DNA from: Clostridiales bacterium
Lineage (GTDB): Bacteria; Bacillota_A; Clostridia; Oscillospirales; Oscillospiraceae
Assembly: GCA_022777455.1 (NCBI GenBank)
Contig: JALFGI010000109.1
Location: forward strand, 1-6,268
Reading direction: 5' to 3'
DNA length: 6,268 nucleotides
Below the pieces are notes generated by a model. The model was not told the origin of the DNA, did not search any database, and saw only the letters and a program-made list of their open reading frames with translations. The position numbers and the translations under genes are program-made. Below are positions 1-6,039 of the stretch, piece by piece. Position 1 is the first letter of the stretch; every line of letters starts with the position of its first letter.

Positions 1-257
1 TCGTCCAGGATGCCCAGATTGTACAGGTTGGAATACACCAGCCGGCCGATCAGGTACTCTGCGGAGATGTAGTAGGCCTTCCGCTCGTGGAGCCGGGCGC
101 GCTTGCTGTTGCTCCAGTTGTCGGCAATGGACATCATCACAGCCTGGCCCAGAGCCTCATGCAGCTCCTGGGGGGTGGCTTCCTGCAAAGACACGTCATA
201 GGTGTATTTCAGCTGGGACTCCGTCCATTTGAGAATGTTCATGCAGTTATAGCTCAT
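1..257 (-). CDS. glgP: Glycogen/maltodextrin (alpha-glucan) phosphorylase, N-terminal part only
   Basis: The product would release glucose-1-phosphate from the non-reducing ends of alpha-1,4-glucans in the cytoplasm, using pyridoxal phosphate. Only the first 85 residues are present; the gene continues past the left edge, and family members are usually about 750-830 residues long. Visible residues include the family N-terminal block: RARLHERKAYYISAEYLIGR (residues 53-72), followed by YSNLYNLGIL (75-84), which matches the conserved YYLSxE...GR...N..NLG segment of phosphorylases. The ATG at 257 is chosen because GGAG lies 7 bases upstream (265-268, minus strand) and the residues before the conserved block have a normal length. 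The PLP lysine and catalytic core lie outside the window. malQ lies upstream on the same strand, which fits a joint glucan-degradation role, but 436 bases containing a composite repeat separate them. Family is confident; exact substrate (glycogen or maltodextrin) is not decidable here. Confidence 0.93.
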   Translation of the reverse strand, partial: MSYNCMNILKWTESQLKYTYDVSLQEATPQELHEALGQAVMMSIADNWSNSKRARLHERKAYYISAEYLIGRLVYSNLYNLGILD

Positions 258-327
258 TTTTCTTCTCCAATCTTCTTAAAAGTGATATTCACTGAGCGTT
301 ATGGTTTCACCCGGCAAGGGGGGATTG

Positions 328-344
328 TCGGAACCACGTTCCGA
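328..344 (-). promoter_or_regulatory. Perfect inverted repeat in the glgP leader (possible operator or RNA hairpin)
   Basis: TCGGAAC (328-334) and GTTCCGA (338-344) form a perfect 7-base inverted repeat around CAC. The pairing extends through one G-U type pair to ATT/AAT outside it. It lies about 70 bases upstream of the glgP start codon, between the composite repeat and the gene. There is no T-run after it on either strand, so it is not a classical terminator. It could be a repressor site or an mRNA processing or stability hairpin. No convincing glgP promoter hexamers were found around it. Confidence 0.45.
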
Positions 345-358
345 TAATTGCAAGCCAC

Positions 359-675
359 CGTAGGGGCGGCTATTAGCCGCCCACCCGGTTGGTTCATTGC
401 GTGTTCAATTGAATGGCAGAGAATATCGATACTGCCCAGCCATTGTAGGGGAGGCTCTTAGCCTCCCTCCACGCGATGGAACTGCGTGTTCGGTTGAATG
501 GTACCACGTCCGACACAGTACGAATTCGCCCAAGCTGATTCGTGATTGTGGGTTTGTACCGCGTGGGAGGCTAAGAGCCTCCCCCACAGTTTCGTCGGGG
601 TGCTGCGGGAATTCGCCCAACCCGGTTCATCATTTTTGGCTTGTACCCCGCGGGCGGCTGGCAGCCGCCCCTACG
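359..675. mobile_element. Composite MITE-like hairpin element (outer copy), interrupted by a second copy
   Basis: The ends are a perfect 13-base inverted repeat: CGTAGGGGCGGCT at 359-371 and its complement at 663-675. Each end is itself a hairpin (364-382 and 652-670, 8-base GGGCGGCT stems with 3-base loops). The interior carries a second copy of the same family at 444-588; without it the outer copy would be 172 bases. There is no coding capacity for a transposase, and the short open frames across it are only translations of the GC-rich repeat. No clear target-site duplication was seen. The right end stops 18 bases from the malQ stop codon. I recall hairpins of the GTAGGGGCGGC type as frequent intergenic repeats in gut Clostridia, but this was not checked against any database. 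Mobilisation by a transposase elsewhere is inference. Confidence 0.75.
444..588. repeat. Nested inner copy of the same hairpin element family
   Basis: The termini TGTAGGGGAGGCT (444-456) and AGCCTCCCCCACA (576-588) are inverted repeats matching at 12 of 13 positions. Hairpins lie at 449-467 and 565-583, with GGGAGGCT stems. The interior matches the outer copy in the same orientation: TGCGTGTTCGGTTGAATGG at 483-501 differs from 398-416 at two positions, and 522-572 aligns without gaps to 609-659 at an offset of 87. The left arms repeat at an offset of 85. This arrangement is what insertion of one copy into another would leave. Its stems carry GGGAGG where the outer copy has GGGCGG, with both arms changed together, so pairing is kept. 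Confidence 0.72.
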
Positions 676-693
676 ACGGACGTGTGTGTATCG

Positions 694-2214
694 TTACTCC
701 GCCGCTTCCGCAGCAGGCTCCTTGGACTCCACGGGAGCCTGGCTGCCCAGACGGGCATAGAGGGTGGTAAGATGGCGGATCTTTTCTGCCAGCGCGTCTA
801 CAATCATACCATCTTTTGCCCGCCATGTCCAGTTAGAATTTGTGGTTCCGGGGAAATTCATTCTGGCTTCCGCGCCCAGGTCCAGATAATCCTGCAGCGG
901 GATGACACAGGTGTCGGAAACGCTGCTCATGGCGGTGCGGATCACACCCCAGACCATTCCCTCTTCCTTGCTCAGGCGCATATATTCCGTGGCGTACTGC
1001 TGCATCTCGGGGGTGCCGGTTTCCAGCCACTGGCGGGTGGTCATATTGTCGTGGGTGCCGGTGTAGCACACGGAGTTAGCGGTATAGGTGTGGGGCAGGT
1101 AGTCGGAGGGCTCTCTGGAATCAAAGGCAAACTGCAGCACCTTCATACCGGGGTAGCCGGAGGCATCCCGCAGGTCCAGCACATCCTGGGTCAGGTAGCC
1201 CAGATCCTCGGCAATCAGCTTCAGCTCCGGCAGGGCCTCCTTCACCGCGTTGATAAAGTCCATGCCCGGGCCGGTGATCCACTGGCCGCCCTTTGCGGTC
1301 TTGTCGCCAAAAGGAACGGACCAGTAGCCCGCGAAGGCACGGAAGTGATCCATCCGCACCACGTCGTACAGCTTTCCGGCAGCTGCCAGACGGCGGATCC
1401 ACCAGCTGTAGCCGTCAGCCGCCACCGCATCCCAGCGGTACAGGGGGTTGCCCCAGAGCTGGCCGTCGGCAGAGAAGGCATCCGGGGGGCACCCGGCTAC
1501 CGCCTTGGGATCCAGCTTCTCGTCCATCTGGAACAGCTCAGGGCTGCTCCAAACTTCCACGGAATCCCGGGGCACATAAATGGGCACGTCACCAATGATG
1601 GTGATGCCGCTCTTTTGGGCATAGTCATGCAGAGCAGTCCACTGCTTGAAGAACAGGTACTGCACGAAGCTGAAGAAACTGATCTGTTCCTTCAGTTCGC
1701 CTCTGGCTGCCCAGATGGCATCGGGGTCCCGGAACTTAAGCTTTTCCTCCCACTCGTACCAGGGCTTGCCGCCGAACTTGTCCTTCAGGGCCATGAACAG
1801 GGCAAAGTCTGGCAGCCAGCTGCTGTTTTCGGCACAGAAGGCTTCGTAATCCGCCCCGGGAGTAAAGCGGCCGTAGGCAGCGCGCAGCACCTTCAGACGG
1901 TTGTTGTACAGCAGGCCGAAGTCCACCTTGTCTTCGGAGATGTTCCACCGGATCCCCTCCAGATCCTGCTCCGTAAGCAGGCCTTCCTGCACCAGGGTGG
2001 GCAGGTCGATGAGATAGTGGTTGCCCGCGAAGGTGGAGCAGGACTGATAGGGAGAGTCACCGAAGCCGGTGGGGGTCAGAGGCAGAATCTGCCAGATGCT
2101 CTGGCCGGCTTTTTTCAGGAAATCCACGAATTCGTATGCCTGTTTCCCCATGGTGCCAACACCATACTCACCGGGCAGGCTGGTAATGTGCATCAGAATA
2201 CCGCTGGTTCTCAT
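694..2214 (-). CDS. malQ: 4-alpha-glucanotransferase (amylomaltase, GH77)
   Basis: This cytoplasmic enzyme transfers segments of alpha-1,4-glucans between acceptors, lengthening short malto-oligosaccharides and freeing glucose. The 506-residue length is normal for bacterial MalQ. Visible family landmarks in order are the N-terminal SGILMHITSLPGEYGVGTMG (4-23), SPYQSCSTFAGN (54-65), GDVPIYV (208-214), GQLWGNPLY (251-259), RMDHFRAF (287-294), AEDLG (335-339) and GTHDN (386-390). By family knowledge D289 is the nucleophile, E336 the acid/base and D389 the third essential carboxylate; all three are present, so the enzyme should be active. The last 20 or so residues are a low-complexity Ala/Glu/Pro tail beyond the fold. 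The ATG at 2214 is supported by GAGG 9 bases upstream (2224-2227) and by the family-typical N-terminus. It is first in a leftward unit with the phosphorylase gene downstream, a classic partner that consumes its products. The upstream region carries a promoter and a candidate operator. Confidence 0.97.
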   Translation of the reverse strand: MRTSGILMHITSLPGEYGVGTMGKQAYEFVDFLKKAGQSIWQILPLTPTGFGDSPYQSCSTFAGNHYLIDLPTLVQEGLLTEQDLEGIRWNISEDKVDFGLLYNNRLKVLRAAYGRFTPGADYEAFCAENSSWLPDFALFMALKDKFGGKPWYEWEEKLKFRDPDAIWAARGELKEQISFFSFVQYLFFKQWTALHDYAQKSGITIIGDVPIYVPRDSVEVWSSPELFQMDEKLDPKAVAGCPPDAFSADGQLWGNPLYRWDAVAADGYSWWIRRLAAAGKLYDVVRMDHFRAFAGYWSVPFGDKTAKGGQWITGPGMDFINAVKEALPELKLIAEDLGYLTQDVLDLRDASGYPGMKVLQFAFDSREPSDYLPHTYTANSVCYTGTHDNMTTRQWLETGTPEMQQYATEYMRLSKEEGMVWGVIRTAMSSVSDTCVIPLQDYLDLGAEARMNFPGTTNSNWTWRAKDGMIVDALAEKIRHLTTLYARLGSQAPVESKEPAAEAAE

Positions 2215-2278
2215 GATATATTACCTCAACTTTTTATCAGAATGAAAATGACAGAATCAAAGGCGGCGACCGCATCAG

Positions 2279-2303
2279 CGAAACAAAGTTTCGTAGTGTT
2301 TCG
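2279..2303. promoter_or_regulatory. Candidate repressor operator overlapping the malQ transcript start
   Basis: CGAAACAAAGTTTCG (2279-2293) is a perfect 6-3-6 inverted repeat. A further GTTTCG half-site follows at 2298-2303, exactly 10 bases (one helical turn) after the one at 2288-2293. The predicted malQ transcription start is near 2307, so the motif covers roughly +4 to +28, a typical position for repression. LacI/MalR-type regulators often control malQ-glgP operons, but their operators usually have an even, CG-centred palindrome, so the regulator family is unassigned. It could instead be a small leader hairpin. Confidence 0.5.
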
Positions 2304-2313
2304 TTCCTATTAC

Positions 2314-2342
2314 AATTTAATGTATTATGAAAGATTTGTCAA
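2314..2342 (-). promoter_or_regulatory. Sigma-A-type promoter for malQ
   Basis: On the minus strand a perfect -35 TTGACA (2337-2342) is followed after 17 bases by TAAATT (2314-2319), which matches 4 of 6 positions of the -10 consensus. This gives a leader of about 93 bases to the malQ ATG at 2214. The -10 sequence is embedded in the 11-mer TAAATTGTAAT, which occurs twice more in the window. Confidence 0.7.
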
Positions 2343-2402
2343 GCAAAAGCATGGAGAAGTGTAAAGTTTCTCATCATTTATCAGAAAGCTTTGGCCCAAA
2401 AG

Positions 2403-2420
2403 GGCGAATTATGGCGAATT
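2403..2420. repeat. Short direct repeat in the divergent control region
   Basis: GGCGAATT occurs at 2403-2410 and again at 2413-2420, a 10-base period that would put both copies on the same DNA face. It lies between the two divergent promoters, about 60 bases upstream of the malQ -35 and about 70 upstream of the rightward -10, so it could bind an activator. This is a weak call because the units are short. Confidence 0.25.
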
Positions 2421-2488
2421 GACGGTTGGAGCGGGCAGATTTTTTCACCCCGGCAGGCAAAAAAGGAATTCCGTTTTTCCTTGCTGCG

Positions 2489-2518
2489 TGATATGATGGA
2501 GCTGCGAGTTTCGTTTCG
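2489..2518 (+). promoter_or_regulatory. Probable extended -10 promoter for the acyltransferase-phosphatase pair, with GTTTCG motif
   Basis: TGATATGAT (2489-2497) is a TGn-extended -10 with hexamer TATGAT (5 of 6). No good -35 lies at the right distance, which is tolerated for extended -10 promoters. Transcription would start near 2504, leaving a leader of about 84 bases. Immediately after it, GTTTCGTTTCG (2508-2518) repeats the half-site seen at the malQ start, at about the same position relative to its promoter. Confidence 0.45.
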
Positions 2519-2587
2519 GTTTAGAAATCCATGGCAAAATAGGAAGATATATGATTACCCTGAAAACCGCGAAGAGGAGGCACATGC

Positions 2588-3364
2588 ATGCAGCCGATAG
2601 AAGAACCGGTTCTGTGCAGTATCATCCGCAAAGCCGTGGATCTATGCTACCCCAAAATGGAGCTGGTGGGGCTCCAAAACCTGCCGGAGGAAGCCTGCGT
2701 CATTGTGGGCAACCATTCCCAGGCCCATGGCCCCATCGTCACCGAGGAGCGTCTGCCCTTTGACCACTATACCTGGTGCGCGTGGCAGATGATGGATAAA
2801 AGGGAGGTTGCCGACTATGCCTTTGAGGATTTCTGGCAGGACAAACCCAAGTACACCCAGTGGTTTTACTGGCTGGTCAGCCGCATCATCAGGACCCCTG
2901 CGGTGTACATCATGACCCACGCCCGAACCATCCCTGTGTATCACGACACCCGGTGCCTGACCACCTTCCGCCGCTCGCTGGAAAAGCTTCAGGAGGGCTT
3001 TCATCTGGTGATTTTCCCCGAGTGTCGGGAAGAACATAACAACATTCTCTATGAATTTCAGGACAAATTTATAGACCTGGCCTGGATGTACCACAAGCGT
3101 ACCGGCAAAATACTGAACTTCGTGCCCATGTACCTGGCCCCCAAGCTGAAGAAGATCTTCTTTGGCCAGCCCATCGTGTTTGATCCGGAGGCACCCAGGC
3201 AGACGGAGCGGGCACGGATCAAACAGGCGCTGATGGATTCCATCACCTCCATCGCCTGTGCCCAGCCCCTGCACACCGTCATCCCCTACCGAAATATTTC
3301 TTCCAAGCACTATCCCAAAAATCTGCCCTGCGAGGTGTATCAAGTTGAGAAGACCGATGGTTGA
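2588..3364 (+). CDS. Lysophospholipid acyltransferase-like (LPLAT/PlsC superfamily) protein
   Basis: Proteins of this superfamily move an acyl chain onto lysophospholipids or related acceptors at the inner face of the membrane. The 258-residue length fits. Block I is NHSQAHGP (42-49), block II is TIPVYHD (114-120), block III is FPEC (143-146, after LVI) and block IV resembles NFVPMY (177-182). The usual NHx4D box keeps N42 and H43, but G48 stands where the catalytic-dyad Asp would be, and the usual FPEG has Cys for Gly. I recall NHSQxxGP-type boxes in other clostridial homologues, so this is probably a divergent subfamily rather than a damaged gene; the substrate is unknown. There is no signal peptide and at most weak membrane-associating segments (about 92-108). 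The ATG at 2588 is chosen because AGGAGG (2575-2580) lies 7 bases upstream; an ATG at 2584 is out of frame. Its stop overlaps the next gene by 8 bases, so the two are almost certainly co-translated. Confidence 0.82.
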   Translation: MQPIEEPVLCSIIRKAVDLCYPKMELVGLQNLPEEACVIVGNHSQAHGPIVTEERLPFDHYTWCAWQMMDKREVADYAFEDFWQDKPKYTQWFYWLVSRIIRTPAVYIMTHARTIPVYHDTRCLTTFRRSLEKLQEGFHLVIFPECREEHNNILYEFQDKFIDLAWMYHKRTGKILNFVPMYLAPKLKKIFFGQPIVFDPEAPRQTERARIKQALMDSITSIACAQPLHTVIPYRNISSKHYPKNLPCEVYQVEKTDG

Positions 3365-4031
3365 CTATCGGCAGTTTCGCCTGTCCCGGATCCGGGAGCC
3401 CCAATTTGCCCATGTAAAGCTCTGGCTGACCTGGGCGGTGTATTTCGCCCTGTATTTTCTGACGGAGAATCTGATCCCGGCGGAAAACTGCCATGTGATC
3501 CACTGCCCTCTGGATGATGTGATTCCCTTTAACGAATATTTCCTGATTTTCTACACCGGCTGGTATGTGCTGGTATTCGGAAGCCTGCTGTACTACTTCC
3601 TTTACGACGTATCCCGGTTCCGGCAGCTGGACCTGTATATCTTCATCACCCAGATGGTGGCCATGGCCTGCTACATCCTCTACCCCAGCCGGCAGAACCT
3701 GCGGCCGGAGGTGTTCCCCCGGGAGAATTTCTTCACCTGGGTGATGGGCCTGATCTATTCTTTCGATACCAACACCGGCGTGTGTCCGTCGCTGCACGTG
3801 GCCTACTCCCTGGCCATCGTCAGCGTGATGGTGAAGGACGAGCATCTGAGCCGGGGCTTTAAGGTGTTCGTCACCCTCTTTTCCATCATGGTATGTCTGT
3901 CCACCGCCTTTGTCAAGCAGCACTCCGTGGTGGACATCTTCGCCGCCCTCCCCGTGGTTCTGCTGGGAGAGATCATGATCTACGGAAAATCCTACTGGAC
4001 CCCAAAAATCCGCCGGGTGCACGCAGGATGA
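3357..4031 (+). CDS. PAP2-superfamily membrane phosphatase / inositolphosphotransferase-like protein
   Basis: This is an integral membrane protein of 224 residues with about six hydrophobic segments (roughly 22-41, 60-83, 92-110, 148-159, 170-186, 191-209). PAP2 enzymes hydrolyse or transfer phosphate from lipid phosphates such as phosphatidic acid or undecaprenyl diphosphate. Motif 1 is reduced to RP (116-117), with Y109 where the canonical KX6RP lysine would stand. Motif 2 is CPSLH (143-147), including H147. Motif 3 is H189-xxx-D193 in STAFVKQHSVVD (182-193), with T183 instead of the usual Arg and with K187. The H/H/D catalytic residues are thus intact, and the pattern is closer to the Aur1/inositolphosphotransferase-like PAP2 branch than to classical PgpB, so transferase activity is possible. 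The ATG at 3357 is chosen over an in-frame ATG at 3258 because the extra 33 residues are non-homologous-looking and lie inside the preceding gene; GAGAAG lies a few bases upstream. It overlaps the acyltransferase stop by 8 bases, implying a joint role in membrane lipid processing. Confidence 0.85.
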   Translation: MVDYRQFRLSRIREPQFAHVKLWLTWAVYFALYFLTENLIPAENCHVIHCPLDDVIPFNEYFLIFYTGWYVLVFGSLLYYFLYDVSRFRQLDLYIFITQMVAMACYILYPSRQNLRPEVFPRENFFTWVMGLIYSFDTNTGVCPSLHVAYSLAIVSVMVKDEHLSRGFKVFVTLFSIMVCLSTAFVKQHSVVDIFAALPVVLLGEIMIYGKSYWTPKIRRVHAG

Positions 4032-4051
4032 CAGGTGTTTACCAGCTTAGT

Positions 4052-4269
4052 AAATTGTAATCTGGCGTACCGGAACCGACGCACCCCTTGGCTCTCCCTT
4101 TGGGAGAGCTGGCTGCCCCCAGAGGGGGCAGACTGAGAGGGCAGCATGGCTTGATTTCGGCTGCCATGATCTTACTGCGGCACCCTCTCAGTCAGCCCGT
4201 TCGGCTGACTGCTCTCCCAAAGGGAGAGCCATGGGGGTGCTGCCGTATCTGCCCGCCAAATTGCAATTT
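4052..4269. mobile_element. MITE-like element with four hairpins and long terminal inverted repeats
   Basis: The ends AAATTGTAATCTGGCG (4052-4067) and the complement of 4254-4269 agree at 14 of 16 positions. A second inverted pair lies inside at 4081-4109 and 4211-4240, near-perfect over about 29 bases, built on GGCTCTCCCTTTGGGAGAGC. A third is GACTGAGAGGG at 4131-4141, with its complement at 4183-4193. Local hairpins occur at 4091-4109, 4113-4131, 4190-4210 and 4211-4229. Nothing encodes a protein. The outer limit may extend to CAG at 4044 and CTG at 4272-4274, since CAG also precedes the similar motif near 6171. No target duplication was seen. It lies between the PAP2 gene stop and the terminator at 4315. 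I recall similar CTCTCCC...GACTGAGAGGG repeats in gut Clostridia; this is unverified here. Confidence 0.75.
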
Positions 4270-4314
4270 GTCTGATTACCAATTCACACCCATATGCACA
4301 AAATGATAAATGTG

Positions 4315-4345
4315 AAAGGACTGTGCCAAGGCACAGTCCTTTTTT
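4315..4345 (+). terminator. Rho-independent terminator of the acyltransferase-PAP2 operon
   Basis: AAAGGACTGTGCC (4315-4327) pairs perfectly with GGCACAGTCCTTT (4330-4342) across a 2-base AA spacer; in practice this is an 11-12 bp stem with a 4-6 base loop. A run of six T (4340-4345) follows on the plus strand. It also lies 20 bases past the stop of the convergent Na/Pi gene. On that strand only TTT follows the stem, so leftward termination would be weaker but possible. Confidence 0.9.
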
Positions 4346-4364
4346 GATGAGATGGGTCTTGAAT

Positions 4365-5981
4365 TTAGTTTCTTTGCGCCACCGCCGCCTCGGCGATGTT
4401 GATGGAGTGGCCGCCGATTCGGTTCAGGCTGTTCAGGACCTCGCCGAACATAATGCCCGCTTCGGCAGAGCACTCCCCGGCCCGCAGGCGGTCCATGTGG
4501 TTCTGCTGGGCCTGCTTGGTCTTTTTCCGGTTCTCCCGCTCCAGCTTGGCCAGATGCTTCAGCTCATCAATGCCGATATCCTGGCTGTAGAACCGGGCCG
4601 TGGCGTTGGAATAGAGCTCCTTCACATTGCCGTAAAGCTCCATCGCCTCGCTTCTGGCCACCTCGGAATAGGCCAGGTTCTTTTCGGTACTGCGCTCGTT
4701 GACGTGGAGCAGGTGCTCGGCATAGTCGCCGATGCGCTCCAGATCGTTCAGGGCCTGATAGACCCGGTTGACATAGGTGGCCTCCTGGGTGGACAGCTCG
4801 TGGACGTTGAATTTCACCAGGTAATCGCTGATGGCGTCGGTGAGGTAGTCGATGACGGCCTCGTTCTCTGTAATGGTCTTGGCGTTGCGCACCTCGTTGT
4901 TCAGCACACCGTCCATGGCCAGATTGATATTGTCGGCCACCAGCTTGCTCATCCGATCCACTTCATTGCGGATCTGCAGCAGGGAAACACTGGGGTTGCC
5001 CACCAGGTTCACATCGATATATTCCAGACGGGCGGCATCCTCGTGCTTCTGCTTGGGCACCAGCTTGTAGGTCAGCTTGACCACCAGATTGGTGCAGGGC
5101 AGCAGAATGGCGGCGGAAACCACCTTGAAGAGGATGTGGATCACGGACACCTGGAACATGGGGTCCGGAATCAGCCGCTCAATGAGCTGGGTATAGGGCA
5201 GCAGCATGGTCACCAGGGTCATGAGCACCGCGCCCACCACGTTGTAAATCAGATAGATCATGGAAGCCCGCTTGGCATTGTTCCGGGCGCTCATGGAGGC
5301 CAGGATGGTAGGCATGGCGGAGCCCACGTTGATGCCGCAGATCAGGTAGGAGGCAAAGTGCAGCGGCATCAGTCCCTGCAGGGCCAGCGCCTGGACAATA
5401 CCAACGGCGGCGGAAGAGGACTGGATCACCGCGCAGATCAGCGCACCCACCAGAAGACCCAGGATGGGGTTCTTGGCGTTCATAATGAAGTTCTGGAACC
5501 AGGCCACCTGACCCAGGGGCTTCATGGCACCGCTCATGGTGTGCAGGCCCTGGAACAGCAGGCCGAAGCCCAGAATGACCTGGCCGATGTGCTTGACCCT
5601 GGCCTTTTTGGAATACAGCATCATAAACGCGCCCACGCAGATGCAGAAAGGCGCAATGCCGGATACATCCAGAGCGATCAGAACGCTGGTGATGGTGGTA
5701 CCGATGTTGGCGCCGAAGATGACGCCGGTAGCCTGGGCCAGATCCATGATGCCGGCATTGATAAAGCCCATGACCATCACGGTGGTGGCGGAGGAGGACT
5801 GAATCACCACGGTTACAAATGCGCCCAGCAGGAAACCCAGGAAGCGGTTTCTGGTGAGTTTTTCCAGCAGGTCCTTCATTTTTGAGCCGGCTGCCAGCTC
5901 CAGGCCGTCGCCCATGTACTTCATGCCGAACAGGAACGCGCCCAGGCCTCCCAGCAGCTCAATGATATTGGTTACAGTCAT
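4365..5981 (-). CDS. Na/Pi-cotransporter family protein with C-terminal PhoU-like domain
   Basis: Membrane protein of 538 residues, predicted to carry phosphate with sodium across the cytoplasmic membrane. The N-terminal part (about 1-310) holds two inverted Na/Pi repeats. The first has QSSSATT (61-67) and GANIGTT (90-96). The second has QSSSAAV (187-193) and a divergent GINVGSAMPT (216-225). The QSSS motifs are the family's substrate-binding signature. The C-terminal part (about 335-535) is an all-helical PhoU-like domain; the first bundle has DLERIGDYAE (413-422) with the ExxxD metal-type motif (E415, D419). The second has NRIGGHSINIAE (520-531), where those acidic positions are N520 and G524, so that site looks lost. 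The ATG at 5981 has GGAGGGAG (5986-5993) close upstream and starts the family-typical IIELLGGLGAFLFGMKYMGDGL region. Transcribed alone, convergent with the lipid operon. Its upstream region carries a promoter and TTTACA repeats. The direction of transport in vivo, uptake or export, cannot be read from sequence. Confidence 0.95.
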   Translation of the reverse strand: MTVTNIIELLGGLGAFLFGMKYMGDGLELAAGSKMKDLLEKLTRNRFLGFLLGAFVTVVIQSSSATTVMVMGFINAGIMDLAQATGVIFGANIGTTITSVLIALDVSGIAPFCICVGAFMMLYSKKARVKHIGQVILGFGLLFQGLHTMSGAMKPLGQVAWFQNFIMNAKNPILGLLVGALICAVIQSSSAAVGIVQALALQGLMPLHFASYLICGINVGSAMPTILASMSARNNAKRASMIYLIYNVVGAVLMTLVTMLLPYTQLIERLIPDPMFQVSVIHILFKVVSAAILLPCTNLVVKLTYKLVPKQKHEDAARLEYIDVNLVGNPSVSLLQIRNEVDRMSKLVADNINLAMDGVLNNEVRNAKTITENEAVIDYLTDAISDYLVKFNVHELSTQEATYVNRVYQALNDLERIGDYAEHLLHVNERSTEKNLAYSEVARSEAMELYGNVKELYSNATARFYSQDIGIDELKHLAKLERENRKKTKQAQQNHMDRLRAGECSAEAGIMFGEVLNSLNRIGGHSINIAEAAVAQRN

Positions 5982-6039
5982 TTATCTCCCTCCAAGGTGA
6001 TGTATCTGTCAAATGTCCCATATCTTCCCATGATACATA

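Noticed and set aside
87..347. An 86-codon plus-strand open frame at the left edge
   Set aside because: It is antisense to the phosphorylase start and shows no family features.
405..620. Short open frames inside the composite repeat, both strands
   Set aside because: They translate the hairpin repeats themselves (Arg/Pro/Ser-rich words such as GEALSLP and GGRLRASPT) and have no independent support.
359..675. CRISPR-like array from the four hairpins
   Set aside because: The hairpins are paired inverted ends in unequal spacing, not direct repeats with regular unique spacers, and no cas genes are present.
397..2364. A 655-codon plus-strand open frame opposite malQ
   Set aside because: It begins in the hairpin repeat and runs antisense through malQ, whose GH77 motifs are complete. 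The long open antisense frame follows from GC-rich codon use, and its translation shows no recognisable domain.
2394..2405. GCCC-AAAA-GGGC mini-hairpin in the divergent region
   Set aside because: A 4-base stem is too short to support a function.
2642..4022. Two minus-strand open frames of more than 230 codons opposite the acyltransferase and PAP2 genes
   Set aside because: Both are shadows of genes with conserved motifs and good ribosome binding sites on the plus strand; the translations match no family I know.
4323..5885. A 520-codon plus-strand open frame opposite the Na/Pi gene
   Set aside because: It is antisense to a gene with clear QSSS and PhoU motifs. It starts inside the terminator and its His/Gln/Gly-rich translation is typical of a shadow frame.
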